From Ewingella sp. CoE-038-23 (GTDB lineage Bacteria; Pseudomonadota; Gammaproteobacteria; Enterobacterales; Enterobacteriaceae): a stretch of 64,000 nucleotides of DNA. The notes beneath the pieces are model-generated. The model saw only the letters and a list, made by a program, of their open reading frames with translations. It searched no databases and was not told where the DNA came from. The translations under genes were made by a program, and so were the position numbers. The stretch is from positions 496,001 through 560,000 of the forward strand of contig NZ_JAZHOH010000001.1 of the NCBI RefSeq assembly GCF_040419245.1, written 5' to 3'. This document shows positions 8,502-16,436 of the stretch, piece after piece; position 1 is the first letter of the stretch, and each line of letters begins with the position of its first letter.

Positions 8502-9467
8502 ATGCCAAACAGTCTGACCTATTGCGATCTTCCCGCGGAGATCCACCAATGGCCGGGACTTCCCCTTTCACTCAGCGGTGACGAAGTGATGCCGTTGGAC
8601 TACCGTGCTGGGCATACTGGCTGGCTGCTGTACGGCAGGAAACTGGACAAAACAAGCATTACGAACTTCCAACGCCGTCTGGGCCGCGCTCTGGTGATTG
8701 TCAGCGCCTGGACCGTTGATGATTATCAGGTTATTCGTCTGGCCGGTGCATTGACCGCGGAAATAGAAGCGTTGGCCGAGTCCTTCGAGCTTGATGTCAC
8801 CCAGCTTGGCAAAGTGCCGCACATGCGCACGCCGGGGCTGCTGGTGATGGACATGGATTCTACCGCGATTGAGATTGAATGCATCGACGAAATTGCCAAA
8901 CTGGCGGGCGTCGGAGAGCAGGTGGCTGAAGTGACCGAACGCGCGATGCGCGGCGAGCTGGATTTTTCGGCCAGCCTGCGTCAACGCGTCGCCACCCTAC
9001 AAGATGCTGATGCCGGTATCCTGCAACAAGTGCGTGAAACTCTACCGCTGATGCCGGGCCTGACCAAAATGGTGCAGCGCCTGCAAGAGCTGGGCTGGCA
9101 CGTGGCTATCGCCTCCGGCGGCTTCACCTATTACGCCGAATACCTGCGCGACAAGCTGAACCTGATTGACGTGGCGGCCAACGAGCTGGAAATCCGCGAC
9201 GGTAAGCTAACTGGGCGCGTGATTGGTCCCATCGTCGATGCACAATATAAAGCCGATACTTTGCTCAAGCTGGCAGAGAAGCTTGAGATCCCGAAAGAGC
9301 AAACCGTGGCCATCGGCGACGGCGCGAACGACCTGAAGATGATGGCCGTCGCGGGCATGGGCATTGCCTACCACGCTAAGCCGAAGGTCTACGAGCAGGC
9401 GGAGGTTTGTATCCGTCATGCCGACTTAATTGGCGTTCTCTGCATTTTAAGCGGAAGCTTAGCCTAA
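8502..9467 (+). CDS. serB: Phosphoserine phosphatase SerB
   Basis: Last step of serine synthesis: hydrolysis of O-phospho-L-serine. The 321-residue HAD-superfamily enzyme (E. coli 322) has an N-terminal ACT-like part followed by the phosphatase domain. The nucleophile motif is DMDSTAIEIE with D117 and D119. IASGGFTYY supplies the motif II serine, and IGDGANDLKMM is the Mg-binding motif IV. The start ATG has AGGAG at 8492-8496. It heads a serB-radA-nadR series on one strand. Confidence 0.97.
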   Translation: MPNSLTYCDLPAEIHQWPGLPLSLSGDEVMPLDYRAGHTGWLLYGRKLDKTSITNFQRRLGRALVIVSAWTVDDYQVIRLAGALTAEIEALAESFELDVTQLGKVPHMRTPGLLVMDMDSTAIEIECIDEIAKLAGVGEQVAEVTERAMRGELDFSASLRQRVATLQDADAGILQQVRETLPLMPGLTKMVQRLQELGWHVAIASGGFTYYAEYLRDKLNLIDVAANELEIRDGKLTGRVIGPIVDAQYKADTLLKLAEKLEIPKEQTVAIGDGANDLKMMAVAGMGIAYHAKPKVYEQAEVCIRHADLIGVLCILSGSLA

Positions 9468-9496
9468 GTTTTAAATCCAATATTTCGAGGTAAGTT

Positions 9497-10879
9497 GTGG
9501 TAAAAGCAGCAAAACGAGCATTTGTGTGTAATGAATGCGGCGCAGATTATCCGCGCTGGCAGGGGCAATGCAGTGCCTGTCAGGCCTGGAACTCCATTAC
9601 CGAAATCCGTTTGTCTGCATCGCCAACCGTGGCCCGCAACGAGCGTTTGAGTGGTTATGCCGGCGATGCGGGCGTTAGCCGCGTGCAGAAGCTGTCTGAA
9701 ATCAGTCTCGACGAACTGCCGCGCTTCAGCACCGGGTTCAAAGAGTTTGACCGCGTGCTGGGCGGTGGCGTGGTGCCGGGCAGTGCGATCCTGATTGGTG
9801 GTAATCCGGGGGCGGGTAAAAGTACGCTGCTGTTGCAGATCCTCTGTAACCTCGGCGAAAACATGAAAACCCTGTATGTCACCGGCGAGGAGTCACTCCA
9901 GCAGGTAGCAATGCGCGCCCATCGCCTCGGGCTGCCGACCGCCAACATGAACATGCTGTCTGAAACCAGCATTGAACAAATCTGCCTGATTGCCGATCAG
10001 GAGAAGCCGAAGCTGATGGTGATCGACTCCATTCAGGTGATGCACATGGCGGACATTCAGTCGTCGCCGGGCACGGTGGCGCAGGTGCGCGAGACTGCCG
10101 CCTACCTGACGCGCTTCGCCAAGACGCGCGGCGTGGCGATTGTCATGGTCGGCCACGTGACTAAAGATGGCTCTCTGGCCGGGCCGAAGGTGCTCGAGCA
10201 CTGTATCGACTGCTCGGTGCTGCTGGACGGCGATGCCGACTCCCGATTCCGCACCCTGCGTAGCCATAAAAACCGTTTCGGCGCGGTCAACGAGCTTGGC
10301 GTGTTCGCCATGACCGAACAGGGTTTGCGCGAAGTGAGCAACCCGTCGGCCATCTTCCTGAGCCGCGGTGATGAGATAACGTCCGGCAGCTCGGTGATGG
10401 TGCTGTGGGAAGGGACTCGCCCGCTGCTGGTGGAGATTCAGGCGCTGGTGGACCACTCGATGATGGGCAACCCGCGTCGCGTGGCGGTAGGCCTTGAGCA
10501 GAACCGACTGGCGATTCTGCTGGCGGTGTTGCACCGTCACGGCGGCTTGCAGATGGCGGATCAGGACGTGTTCGTCAACGTGGTCGGCGGCGTAAAAGTC
10601 ACGGAAACCAGTGCTGACCTCGCACTTCTGCTGTCGTTGGTTTCCAGCCTGCGTGACCGCCCGCTGCCGCAAGATTTAGTGGTGTTTGGTGAAGTGGGGC
10701 TGGCGGGAGAGATTCGCCCGGTGCCGAGTGGTCAGGAGCGAATCACCGAAGCCGCCAAGCACGGCTTCAAACGCGCCATCGTGCCTCATGCCAACGTGCC
10801 GAAAAAGGTGCCCGCCGGAATGCAGGTGTTTGGCGTGAAGAAGCTGGCAGATGCGCTGGCGATCCTCGACGATCTGTAA
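9497..10879 (+). CDS. radA: DNA repair protein RadA
   Basis: RecA-like ATPase that assists branch migration and processing of recombination intermediates. The 460 residues match E. coli in length. In order: a four-cysteine zinc finger (CNECGADYPRWQGQCSAC, from residue 11), Walker A GGNPGAGKST, the RadA-specific KNRFG motif after the ATPase core, and a C-terminal Lon-protease-like domain that lacks protease function in this family. The start is GTG at 9497 with GAGG at 9487-9490; the reading MVKAAKRAFVC aligns with E. coli. 29 bases after serB, so likely co-transcribed. Confidence 0.97.
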   Translation: MVKAAKRAFVCNECGADYPRWQGQCSACQAWNSITEIRLSASPTVARNERLSGYAGDAGVSRVQKLSEISLDELPRFSTGFKEFDRVLGGGVVPGSAILIGGNPGAGKSTLLLQILCNLGENMKTLYVTGEESLQQVAMRAHRLGLPTANMNMLSETSIEQICLIADQEKPKLMVIDSIQVMHMADIQSSPGTVAQVRETAAYLTRFAKTRGVAIVMVGHVTKDGSLAGPKVLEHCIDCSVLLDGDADSRFRTLRSHKNRFGAVNELGVFAMTEQGLREVSNPSAIFLSRGDEITSGSSVMVLWEGTRPLLVEIQALVDHSMMGNPRRVAVGLEQNRLAILLAVLHRHGGLQMADQDVFVNVVGGVKVTETSADLALLLSLVSSLRDRPLPQDLVVFGEVGLAGEIRPVPSGQERITEAAKHGFKRAIVPHANVPKKVPAGMQVFGVKKLADALAILDDL

Positions 10880-10893
10880 CATTTTCTGAGTAT

Positions 10894-10950
10894 TCCTCTA
10901 CCCGCCAGTTGTGCTATTTTTGTTTAGTAAATTAAACGCAGGGTAGAGGA
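10894..10950 (+). promoter_or_regulatory. Inverted repeat covering the nadR ribosome-binding site
   Basis: TCCTCTACCC (10894-10903) and GGGTAGAGGA (10941-10950) are perfect 10-bp complements. The 3' arm contains the AGAGGA Shine-Dalgarno of nadR, 6 bases before the ATG. If transcribed from upstream, the RNA could fold and hide the start site. Confidence 0.5.
10921..10938. promoter_or_regulatory. Candidate NadR box upstream of nadR
   Basis: TGTTTA-N6-TAAACG differs by one base from the NadR operator consensus TGTTTA-N6-TAAACA known from nadA, nadB and pncB. It ends 18 bases before the nadR ATG and lies in the loop of the inverted repeat at 10894-10950. It suggests that NadR represses its own gene here. 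Confidence 0.6.
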
Positions 10951-10956
10951 CAAGAT

Positions 10957-12216
10957 ATGTCACAGTTTGATTATCTGAAGACGGCAATTAAGAAACAGGG
11001 ATGTACATTACAGCAGGTCGCGGACGCCAGTGGCATGACCAAGGGCTATCTAAGCCAACTGCTGAATGCCAAAATCAAAAGCCCAAGTGCGCAAAAGCTG
11101 GAAGCGCTGCACCGTTTCCTCGATCTTGAATTCCCCCGCCGGGAAAAAAACATCGGCGTGGTGTTTGGTAAATTTTATCCCCTGCATACCGGACACATCT
11201 ATTTAATCCAGCGCGCCTGTAGCCAGGTCGATGAACTGCACATCATCATGGGCTATGACGAACCTCGCGACCTGAGCCTGTTTGAGAACAGCTCCATGTC
11301 TCAGCAACCCACGGTGAGCGACCGACTGCGCTGGCTGCTGCAAACCTTTAAGTATCAGAAAAACATCCATATTCATTCGTTTAACGAAGAGGGAATGGAG
11401 CCTTATCCGCACGGCTGGGACGTGTGGAGTAAGGGGATAACCGACTTTATGAACAAGCAGGGGATCGTGCCGAATACCATCTATTCGAGCGAAGAGAACG
11501 ATGCGCCGCGCTACCGCGAGCATCTGGGGATCGAAACCGTGCTTATCGATCCCAAACGCTCGTTTATGAATATCAGCGGATCGCAAATCCGCCGCGACCC
11601 ATTCCGCTATTGGGATTATATCCCGACCGAAGTGAAGCCGTTCTTTGTGCGAACCGTGGCGGTTCTGGGCGGCGAGTCCAGCGGAAAGTCCACGCTGGTC
11701 AATAAGTTAGCCAATATTTTCAACACTACCAGTGCGTGGGAATATGGCCGCGATTATGTCTTCTCCCACCTCGGTGGTGACGAGATGGCGCTGCAATATT
11801 CCGACTATGACAAAATCGCGCTCGGGCAGGCCCAGTACATCGACTTCGCGGTGAAATACGCCAACAAGGTGGCTTTCATCGATACCGACTTCCTGACCAC
11901 GCAGGCATTTTGCAAAAAGTACGAAGGCCGCGAGCATCCCTTTGTCCAAGCGTTGATGGACGAATACCGGTTTGATCTGGTGATCCTGCTGGAGAACAAC
12001 ACGCCGTGGGTGGCGGACGGGCTGCGCAGTTTGGGCAGCACCACTGACCGATCCTCCTTCCAGAACCTGTTAATCGAGATGTTGCAGCAGAACAACATCG
12101 ACTACGTGCACGTGAAATCCTCGGACTACGACGAGCGTTTCCTCGAGTGCGTGGAGCTGGTGCAGATCATGCTGGCGGCCGATACCAGCCGGGTGAGCGC
12201 GCTGCCGAAAGAGTAA
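10957..12216 (+). CDS. nadR: Trifunctional NAD regulator NadR
   Basis: 419-residue NAD-metabolism protein. It represses NAD synthesis genes at high NAD, and its two enzymatic domains act on nicotinamide mononucleotide and nicotinamide riboside. Three parts are visible: an N-terminal helix-turn-helix (about 1-58, TLQQVADASGMTKGYLSQLL); a nucleotidyltransferase domain with GKFYPLHTGH near 71 and ISGSQIRRDP; and a C-terminal kinase domain with Walker A GGESSGKST. The ATG at 10957 has AGAGGA 6 bases upstream. It follows radA by 77 bases, a gap that holds a NadR-type box and a large inverted repeat. A strong terminator follows. Confidence 0.96.
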   Translation: MSQFDYLKTAIKKQGCTLQQVADASGMTKGYLSQLLNAKIKSPSAQKLEALHRFLDLEFPRREKNIGVVFGKFYPLHTGHIYLIQRACSQVDELHIIMGYDEPRDLSLFENSSMSQQPTVSDRLRWLLQTFKYQKNIHIHSFNEEGMEPYPHGWDVWSKGITDFMNKQGIVPNTIYSSEENDAPRYREHLGIETVLIDPKRSFMNISGSQIRRDPFRYWDYIPTEVKPFFVRTVAVLGGESSGKSTLVNKLANIFNTTSAWEYGRDYVFSHLGGDEMALQYSDYDKIALGQAQYIDFAVKYANKVAFIDTDFLTTQAFCKKYEGREHPFVQALMDEYRFDLVILLENNTPWVADGLRSLGSTTDRSSFQNLLIEMLQQNNIDYVHVKSSDYDERFLECVELVQIMLAADTSRVSALPKE

Positions 12217-12228
12217 ATAGTCATAATG

Positions 12229-12266
12229 AAAAAGCCCTCGATTCTCACAAATCGGGGGCTTTTTTA
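12229..12266. terminator. Bidirectional terminator, nadR / oxidoreductase
   Basis: AAAAGCCCTCGATT pairs with AATCGGGGGCTTTT (one G-U pair), followed by a T run on the plus strand and with an A run upstream. It lies between two convergent genes and can serve both. Confidence 0.85.
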
Positions 12267-12281
12267 TGCAAACTCTCCGGC

Positions 12282-13283
12282 TTAGAAGGCGATAACCACT
12301 TTGCCTTGCATATGGCCGTCGAGCACTTTGGCGTGGGCGGCTTCAATGCTTTCCACCGTCAGGCCGTGCAGGGTGTCGCTCAGCGTAGTTTTCACTTTGC
12401 CCGCGTCCACTAACTCAGCCACCTGCTTGAGGATTTCACCCTGCTGGGCGATGTCCGGCGTGTTGAACATGCTGCGGGTAAACATCAGCTCCCAGTGCAG
12501 CGCGGCGCTTTTCACTTTCAGGCTGCTCTGGTCCAGCGGATGCTCATTCTCAACGATGGTGCAGATGTGGCCCATTGGCGCGATCAGGTCGCTGATGGCG
12601 GCCCAATGGCCGTCGGTGTCATTCAGGCAGAGGATGAAATCTACCTGTTTGATGTCGTGTTTCGCCAGCTCACCTTTCAAATCTTTGTAATTCACGGTCA
12701 GGTCCGCGCCGCGATCCAAACACCATTGGGCTGATTCCGGGCGTGAGGCGGTGGCGATCACTTTCACTTTGCTGCGCAGCGCGGCAAAAGGAATAGCCAG
12801 CGAGCCAACGCCACCGGCACCGCCGATGATCAACAGGGTTTTCTCTTCACCGGCGTTTTGAATATGCAGGTGTTCGAACAGGGCTTCCCACGCGGTCAGC
12901 GCGGTCAGGGGCATGGCGGCGGCTTCTGCCCAGTTGAGCGAGCTTGGTTTGCGGGCCACGATGCGCGAGTCAATCAGCTGCTCGGTGGCGTTGCTACCTG
13001 AACGAGTGATGTCACCGGCGTACCAAACTTCGTCGCCCGCCTTAAAGTTTTTCACCGCGCTGCCGACGGCTTTCACCACGCCGCTGGCATCCCAGCCCAG
13101 CACGCGCGGGGCATCCAGGCCATTTTTCTGTGCGCCTTTGTGCACCTTGGTATCGACCGGATTGACGGAGACGGCTTTTACTTCAACCAGCAGGTCAAAC
13201 TCGCCGACTTCAGGCTGTGGCAGTTCAATCGCAATAAAGTGCGCAGGGTTCTTCGGGTTTACGGCAATAGCGTTGATGGACAT
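12282..13283 (-). CDS. Zinc-type alcohol dehydrogenase-like / quinone oxidoreductase family protein
   Basis: 333-residue medium-chain dehydrogenase/reductase. The N-terminal GroES-like domain (about 1-115) contains VSVNPVDTKV and GWDASGVV. The nucleotide-binding domain has IIGGAGGVGS at about 152-161. The cysteines and histidines that bind zinc in true alcohol dehydrogenases are not evident, which points to an NADPH-dependent enone or quinone reductase; the substrate is unknown. I chose the ATG at 13283, which has an ideal GGAGGA, over an ATG at 13325. It is divergent from a LysR gene and probably controlled by it. E. coli has no gene pair between nadR and ettA, so this is accessory. Confidence 0.82.
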   Translation of the reverse strand: MSINAIAVNPKNPAHFIAIELPQPEVGEFDLLVEVKAVSVNPVDTKVHKGAQKNGLDAPRVLGWDASGVVKAVGSAVKNFKAGDEVWYAGDITRSGSNATEQLIDSRIVARKPSSLNWAEAAAMPLTALTAWEALFEHLHIQNAGEEKTLLIIGGAGGVGSLAIPFAALRSKVKVIATASRPESAQWCLDRGADLTVNYKDLKGELAKHDIKQVDFILCLNDTDGHWAAISDLIAPMGHICTIVENEHPLDQSSLKVKSAALHWELMFTRSMFNTPDIAQQGEILKQVAELVDAGKVKTTLSDTLHGLTVESIEAAHAKVLDGHMQGKVVIAF

Positions 13284-13361
13284 GTGGGTTCCTCCATTAA
13301 GGGTTACACAGAGTGTAGTCGCCATGAGCTAAGCTGATAAGATGGACAATAACTAACAAAG

Positions 13362-13380
13362 TGTTCGTCTGAGGTGAACA
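13362..13380. promoter_or_regulatory. Candidate LysR-type binding site
   Basis: TGTTC-N9-GAACA is a perfect interrupted palindrome with the T-N11-A form of LysR-family sites (TTC-N9-GAA core). It lies in the 100-base space between the divergent genes. It overlaps the GAGGTG ribosome-binding region of the LysR gene, which suggests autorepression. Confidence 0.5.
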
Positions 13381-13383
13381 ATC

Positions 13384-14304
13384 ATGTTCAAACAATTGCA
13401 GGATATGGCGCTGTTTGCCTTGGTCGCCGAGTGCGGCAGCTTTACCGCCGCCGCCGAGCGCGCGGGGTTGCCCAAGTCGAGCGTCAGCCAGCGCGTGAGC
13501 CAGTTGGAGAAGTCAGTGGGCATTCGCTTACTGAACCGCACCACGCGGCAGCTCAATCTGACCTTCGCCGGTGAGCGCTATTTGATCCACTGCCAAGAGA
13601 TGATGCTGGCGAGCGAACGCGCCGAGCTGGCGATCCGCCGTCTGCGGGACAACCCCAGCGGCCGCCTGCGCATCACCAGCCCGGCGGGGCTGGGTGCGAC
13701 GCTGCTGGCGCGCATGAACGTCGAGTTTCAAAAGCGTTATCCAGACGTGTCGCTGGAAGTGTCGGTGTCGGACGCGATGGTCGACCTGGTGCAGGAAGGC
13801 TTCGATTTGGCGCTGCGCACCGGCAAGCCGCAGGACTCGTCGCTGATTGGCCGCGAGCTGGGCCACAGCCCGCGCTATCTCTTGGCCTCCCCCGCCTATC
13901 TCGCGGCACACCCGCCGCTGGCGCATCCGCAGCAATTGGCGTCGCACCACTGTATCGCGCACCGGGCGTGGGCGGAGTGGGTGCTGCATCGCGGCGAGAC
14001 TTATCATCGCTGGCTGCTGCCGGGGGCGCACTCCACCGACAACCTGCTCTATGCCCGCGAATGCGCGGTGGAAGGGGCGGGGATCACGCTGCTACCGGCG
14101 TTTTTATGTCATGACGAAGTGGCGAAAGGGCTGCTGGTGCGGGTTCTACCAGAGTGGGAAGCCGAGGGCAATGACCTCTATTTGGTCTACCCGAGCCGTA
14201 AGTTGAACTCACCGGCGCTGGCCTGTTTTATCGATTTTATGCTGGAAGAGTATGGCTTTGCGAAAAGCTACAGCGAGGCGTTGGCGGTTAAAGCGGAGCA
14301 ATAA
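13384..14304 (+). CDS. LysR-family transcriptional regulator
   Basis: 306 residues. The N-terminal winged helix-turn-helix (about 1-60) has the typical AFVAECGSFTAAAERAGL-type layout (FALVAECGSFTAAAERAG in this protein) and SVSQRVSQLEKSVGIRLLNRTTR. The C-terminal part is a periplasmic-binding-like effector domain starting near 90 (GRLRITSPAGLGATLL), of the CrgA-like subgroup. Divergent from the oxidoreductase gene with 100 bases between, the usual layout of a LysR regulator and its target. The ligand is unknown. A terminator follows. Confidence 0.88.
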   Translation: MFKQLQDMALFALVAECGSFTAAAERAGLPKSSVSQRVSQLEKSVGIRLLNRTTRQLNLTFAGERYLIHCQEMMLASERAELAIRRLRDNPSGRLRITSPAGLGATLLARMNVEFQKRYPDVSLEVSVSDAMVDLVQEGFDLALRTGKPQDSSLIGRELGHSPRYLLASPAYLAAHPPLAHPQQLASHHCIAHRAWAEWVLHRGETYHRWLLPGAHSTDNLLYARECAVEGAGITLLPAFLCHDEVAKGLLVRVLPEWEAEGNDLYLVYPSRKLNSPALACFIDFMLEEYGFAKSYSEALAVKAEQ

Positions 14305-14305
14305 A

Positions 14306-14329
14306 AAAGGCCCGTTTCCGGGCCTTTCA
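14306..14329. terminator. Bidirectional terminator, LysR gene / ettA
   Basis: AAAGGCCCG (14306-14314) and CGGGCCTTT (14319-14327) form a perfect stem with a TTTC loop. An A run precedes it, so it can also act for ettA on the minus strand. Confidence 0.8.
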
Positions 14330-14348
14330 TCAAGCAAAGGATCGGGAC

Positions 14349-16016
14349 TTATTTGATCATCTTCTTGTATTTGATACGCTTAGGTTCCAGCGCGTCAGCG
14401 CCCAGCGTGCGTTTTTTGTACTCTTCGTATTCGGTGAAGTTACCTTCGAAGAATTCAACTTTACCTTCATCCTGGTAATCAAGGATGTGAGTCGCGATAC
14501 GGTCGAGGAACCAGCGGTCATGGGAAATGACCATGGCGCAGCCCGGGAACTCCAACAAGGCGTTTTCCAGTGCGCGCAGGGTTTCGATGTCGAGGTCGTT
14601 GGTTGGCTCATCGAGCAGCAGCATGTTGCCGCCCACTTGCAGCAGTTTCGCCAAGTGCAGACGACCGCGCTCACCACCGGACAGCTCGCCGACGCGTTTG
14701 CCCTGATCAACACCTTTGAAGTTGAAGCGGCCAACGTAGGCGCGGCTTGGCATTTCGGTGGTGCCGATGCGCATGATGTCTTGACCACCAGACACTTCTT
14801 CCCACACGGTTTTACTGTTGTCCATTGCGTCACGGAACTGATCGACAGAGGCCAGTTTCACGGTGTCGCCCAGTTCAATGGTGCCGCCGTTTGGCTGCTC
14901 TTGACCAGACATCATGCGGAACAGGGTAGATTTACCCGCGCCGTTTGGACCGATAATACCGACGATCGCGCCTTTCGGTACGGAGAAGGAGAGGTCGTCA
15001 ATCAGAACGCGGTCGCCGTAGGATTTGCTCAGATTCTTCACTTCGACCACTTTGTCGCCTAAGCGTGGACCAGGTGGAATGAACAATTCGTTGGTTTCGT
15101 TACGTTTCTGGTATTCCGTGCTGTTCAGCTCTTCGAAACGTGCCAGACGGGCTTTGCCCTTAGACTGACGGCCTTTCGCGCCCTGACGCACCCACTCCAA
15201 CTCTTTCTCGATAGATTTACGACGCGCCGCTTCAGAAGACGCTTCCTGCGCCAGACGTTCATCTTTCTGCTCCAGCCATGTGGAGTAGTTGCCTTCCCAT
15301 GGAATACCTTCACCACGGTCAAGCTCCAGAATCCAACCCGCAACGTTGTCGAGGAAGTAACGGTCGTGGGTGATCGCCACCACGGTGCCTTCGAAGTCGT
15401 GCAGGAAGCGTTCCAGCCAGGCCACGGACTCGGCGTCCAAGTGGTTAGTGGGTTCGTCGAGCAGCAGCATTTCTGGCTTTTCAAGCAGCAGGCGGCACAG
15501 CGCCACGCGGCGGCGCTCACCACCGGATAGGGTGGCCACTTTGGCGTCCCAGTCTGGCAGACGCAGGGCATCAGCAGCGCGCTCCAACTGGGTGTTCAGG
15601 TTGTGACCGTCGTGTGCCTGAATGATCTCTTCCAGCCTGCCTTGCTCGGCAGCCAGTTTGTCGAAATCTGCATCCGGGTCTGCGTAGAGAGCATAGACTT
15701 CATCAAGGCGTTTTAACGCGCCGACGACTTCTGAAACCGCTTCTTCCACTGACTCGCGGACGGTGTGCTCCATGTTGAGCTGAGGCTCCTGAGGCAGGTA
15801 GCCGATTTTCAGGTCCGGCTGCGGGCGAGCTTCGCCTTCGATGTCGGTATCAATGCCGGCCATAATGCGCAGTAAGGTGGATTTACCAGAACCGTTAAGA
15901 CCCAGTACGCCGATTTTAGCGCCAGGGAAGAAACTCAGGGAGATGTTCTTAAGAATATGACGCTTCGGCGGAACCACTTTGCCGAGGCGATGCATTGAGT
16001 ATACGTATTGAGCCAC
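14349..16016 (-). CDS. ettA: Energy-dependent translational throttle protein EttA
   Basis: ABC-F ATPase that binds the ribosomal E site and gates entry into elongation according to the ATP/ADP ratio. The 555 residues match E. coli exactly in length. Two ABC domains are visible: Walker A GLNGSGKST with signature LSGGERRRVALC, and GPNGAGKST with signature LSGGERGRLHLA. Both have LLLDEPTNHLD or LLLDEPTNDLD Walker B motifs, and the linker between them is charged and helical. No membrane segments are present, as expected for this class. It is transcribed toward the LysR gene and divergent from slt. Confidence 0.97.
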   Translation of the reverse strand: MAQYVYSMHRLGKVVPPKRHILKNISLSFFPGAKIGVLGLNGSGKSTLLRIMAGIDTDIEGEARPQPDLKIGYLPQEPQLNMEHTVRESVEEAVSEVVGALKRLDEVYALYADPDADFDKLAAEQGRLEEIIQAHDGHNLNTQLERAADALRLPDWDAKVATLSGGERRRVALCRLLLEKPEMLLLDEPTNHLDAESVAWLERFLHDFEGTVVAITHDRYFLDNVAGWILELDRGEGIPWEGNYSTWLEQKDERLAQEASSEAARRKSIEKELEWVRQGAKGRQSKGKARLARFEELNSTEYQKRNETNELFIPPGPRLGDKVVEVKNLSKSYGDRVLIDDLSFSVPKGAIVGIIGPNGAGKSTLFRMMSGQEQPNGGTIELGDTVKLASVDQFRDAMDNSKTVWEEVSGGQDIMRIGTTEMPSRAYVGRFNFKGVDQGKRVGELSGGERGRLHLAKLLQVGGNMLLLDEPTNDLDIETLRALENALLEFPGCAMVISHDRWFLDRIATHILDYQDEGKVEFFEGNFTEYEEYKKRTLGADALEPKRIKYKKMIK

Positions 16017-16436
16017 GTTGTTTTGAGCCTCTTTCTATGCGAGCCGCGCGCTGTCTGCAACAAGCAGGCGCTGCGGCGGATTAAAGTCAGCCCCGCCGTA
16101 AACGGCATGACTGATAAGTGTTCCGACTGCGAAGTTTAGCCTGTTTCGCTACGCTTCCCAACCATCGAACCTCACAGGACGCCAATAATCTCCTTTAAAG
16201 ATGAAAAATGATCGCGCGGGAGAGAAATCGGCTTGCTGTCGTCTGGTATCTGCGCGCGGCTTGCACCACACTGTGTAAAGTTTGTGATGCTGTGTACGCA
16301 TGACTTCAATTTTAAAAATGAATCGATTAGCGTAGTTGGTGTCTACGCATTGCGGCCTTGATTCGTCATTGATGAGCGACGAAGGCTGCACCCTGTTTGG
16401 CAGTCAGCAATACAACCAGCGAGGATAAAGGCAAGT
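16017..16436. other. ettA-slt intergenic region (420 bases)
   Basis: Divergent leader region; I see no credible gene (an 80-codon frame on the minus strand at 16149-16391 resembles nothing). Two short inverted repeats lie in the slt leader: GCGTAG (16330-16335)/CTACGC (16343-16348), and TTCGTC (16362-16367)/GACGAA (16378-16383). No clear sigma-70 promoter was identified. Confidence 0.5.

Noticed and set aside
9893..10672. 259-codon open frame antisense to radA
   Set aside because: Lies wholly opposite a well-conserved gene, has His/Arg-rich low-complexity composition, and resembles no family. It is a by-product of GC-biased codon use, like the long frames opposite carB (54914-55687), dnaK (36617-37276) and mog (32716-33393).
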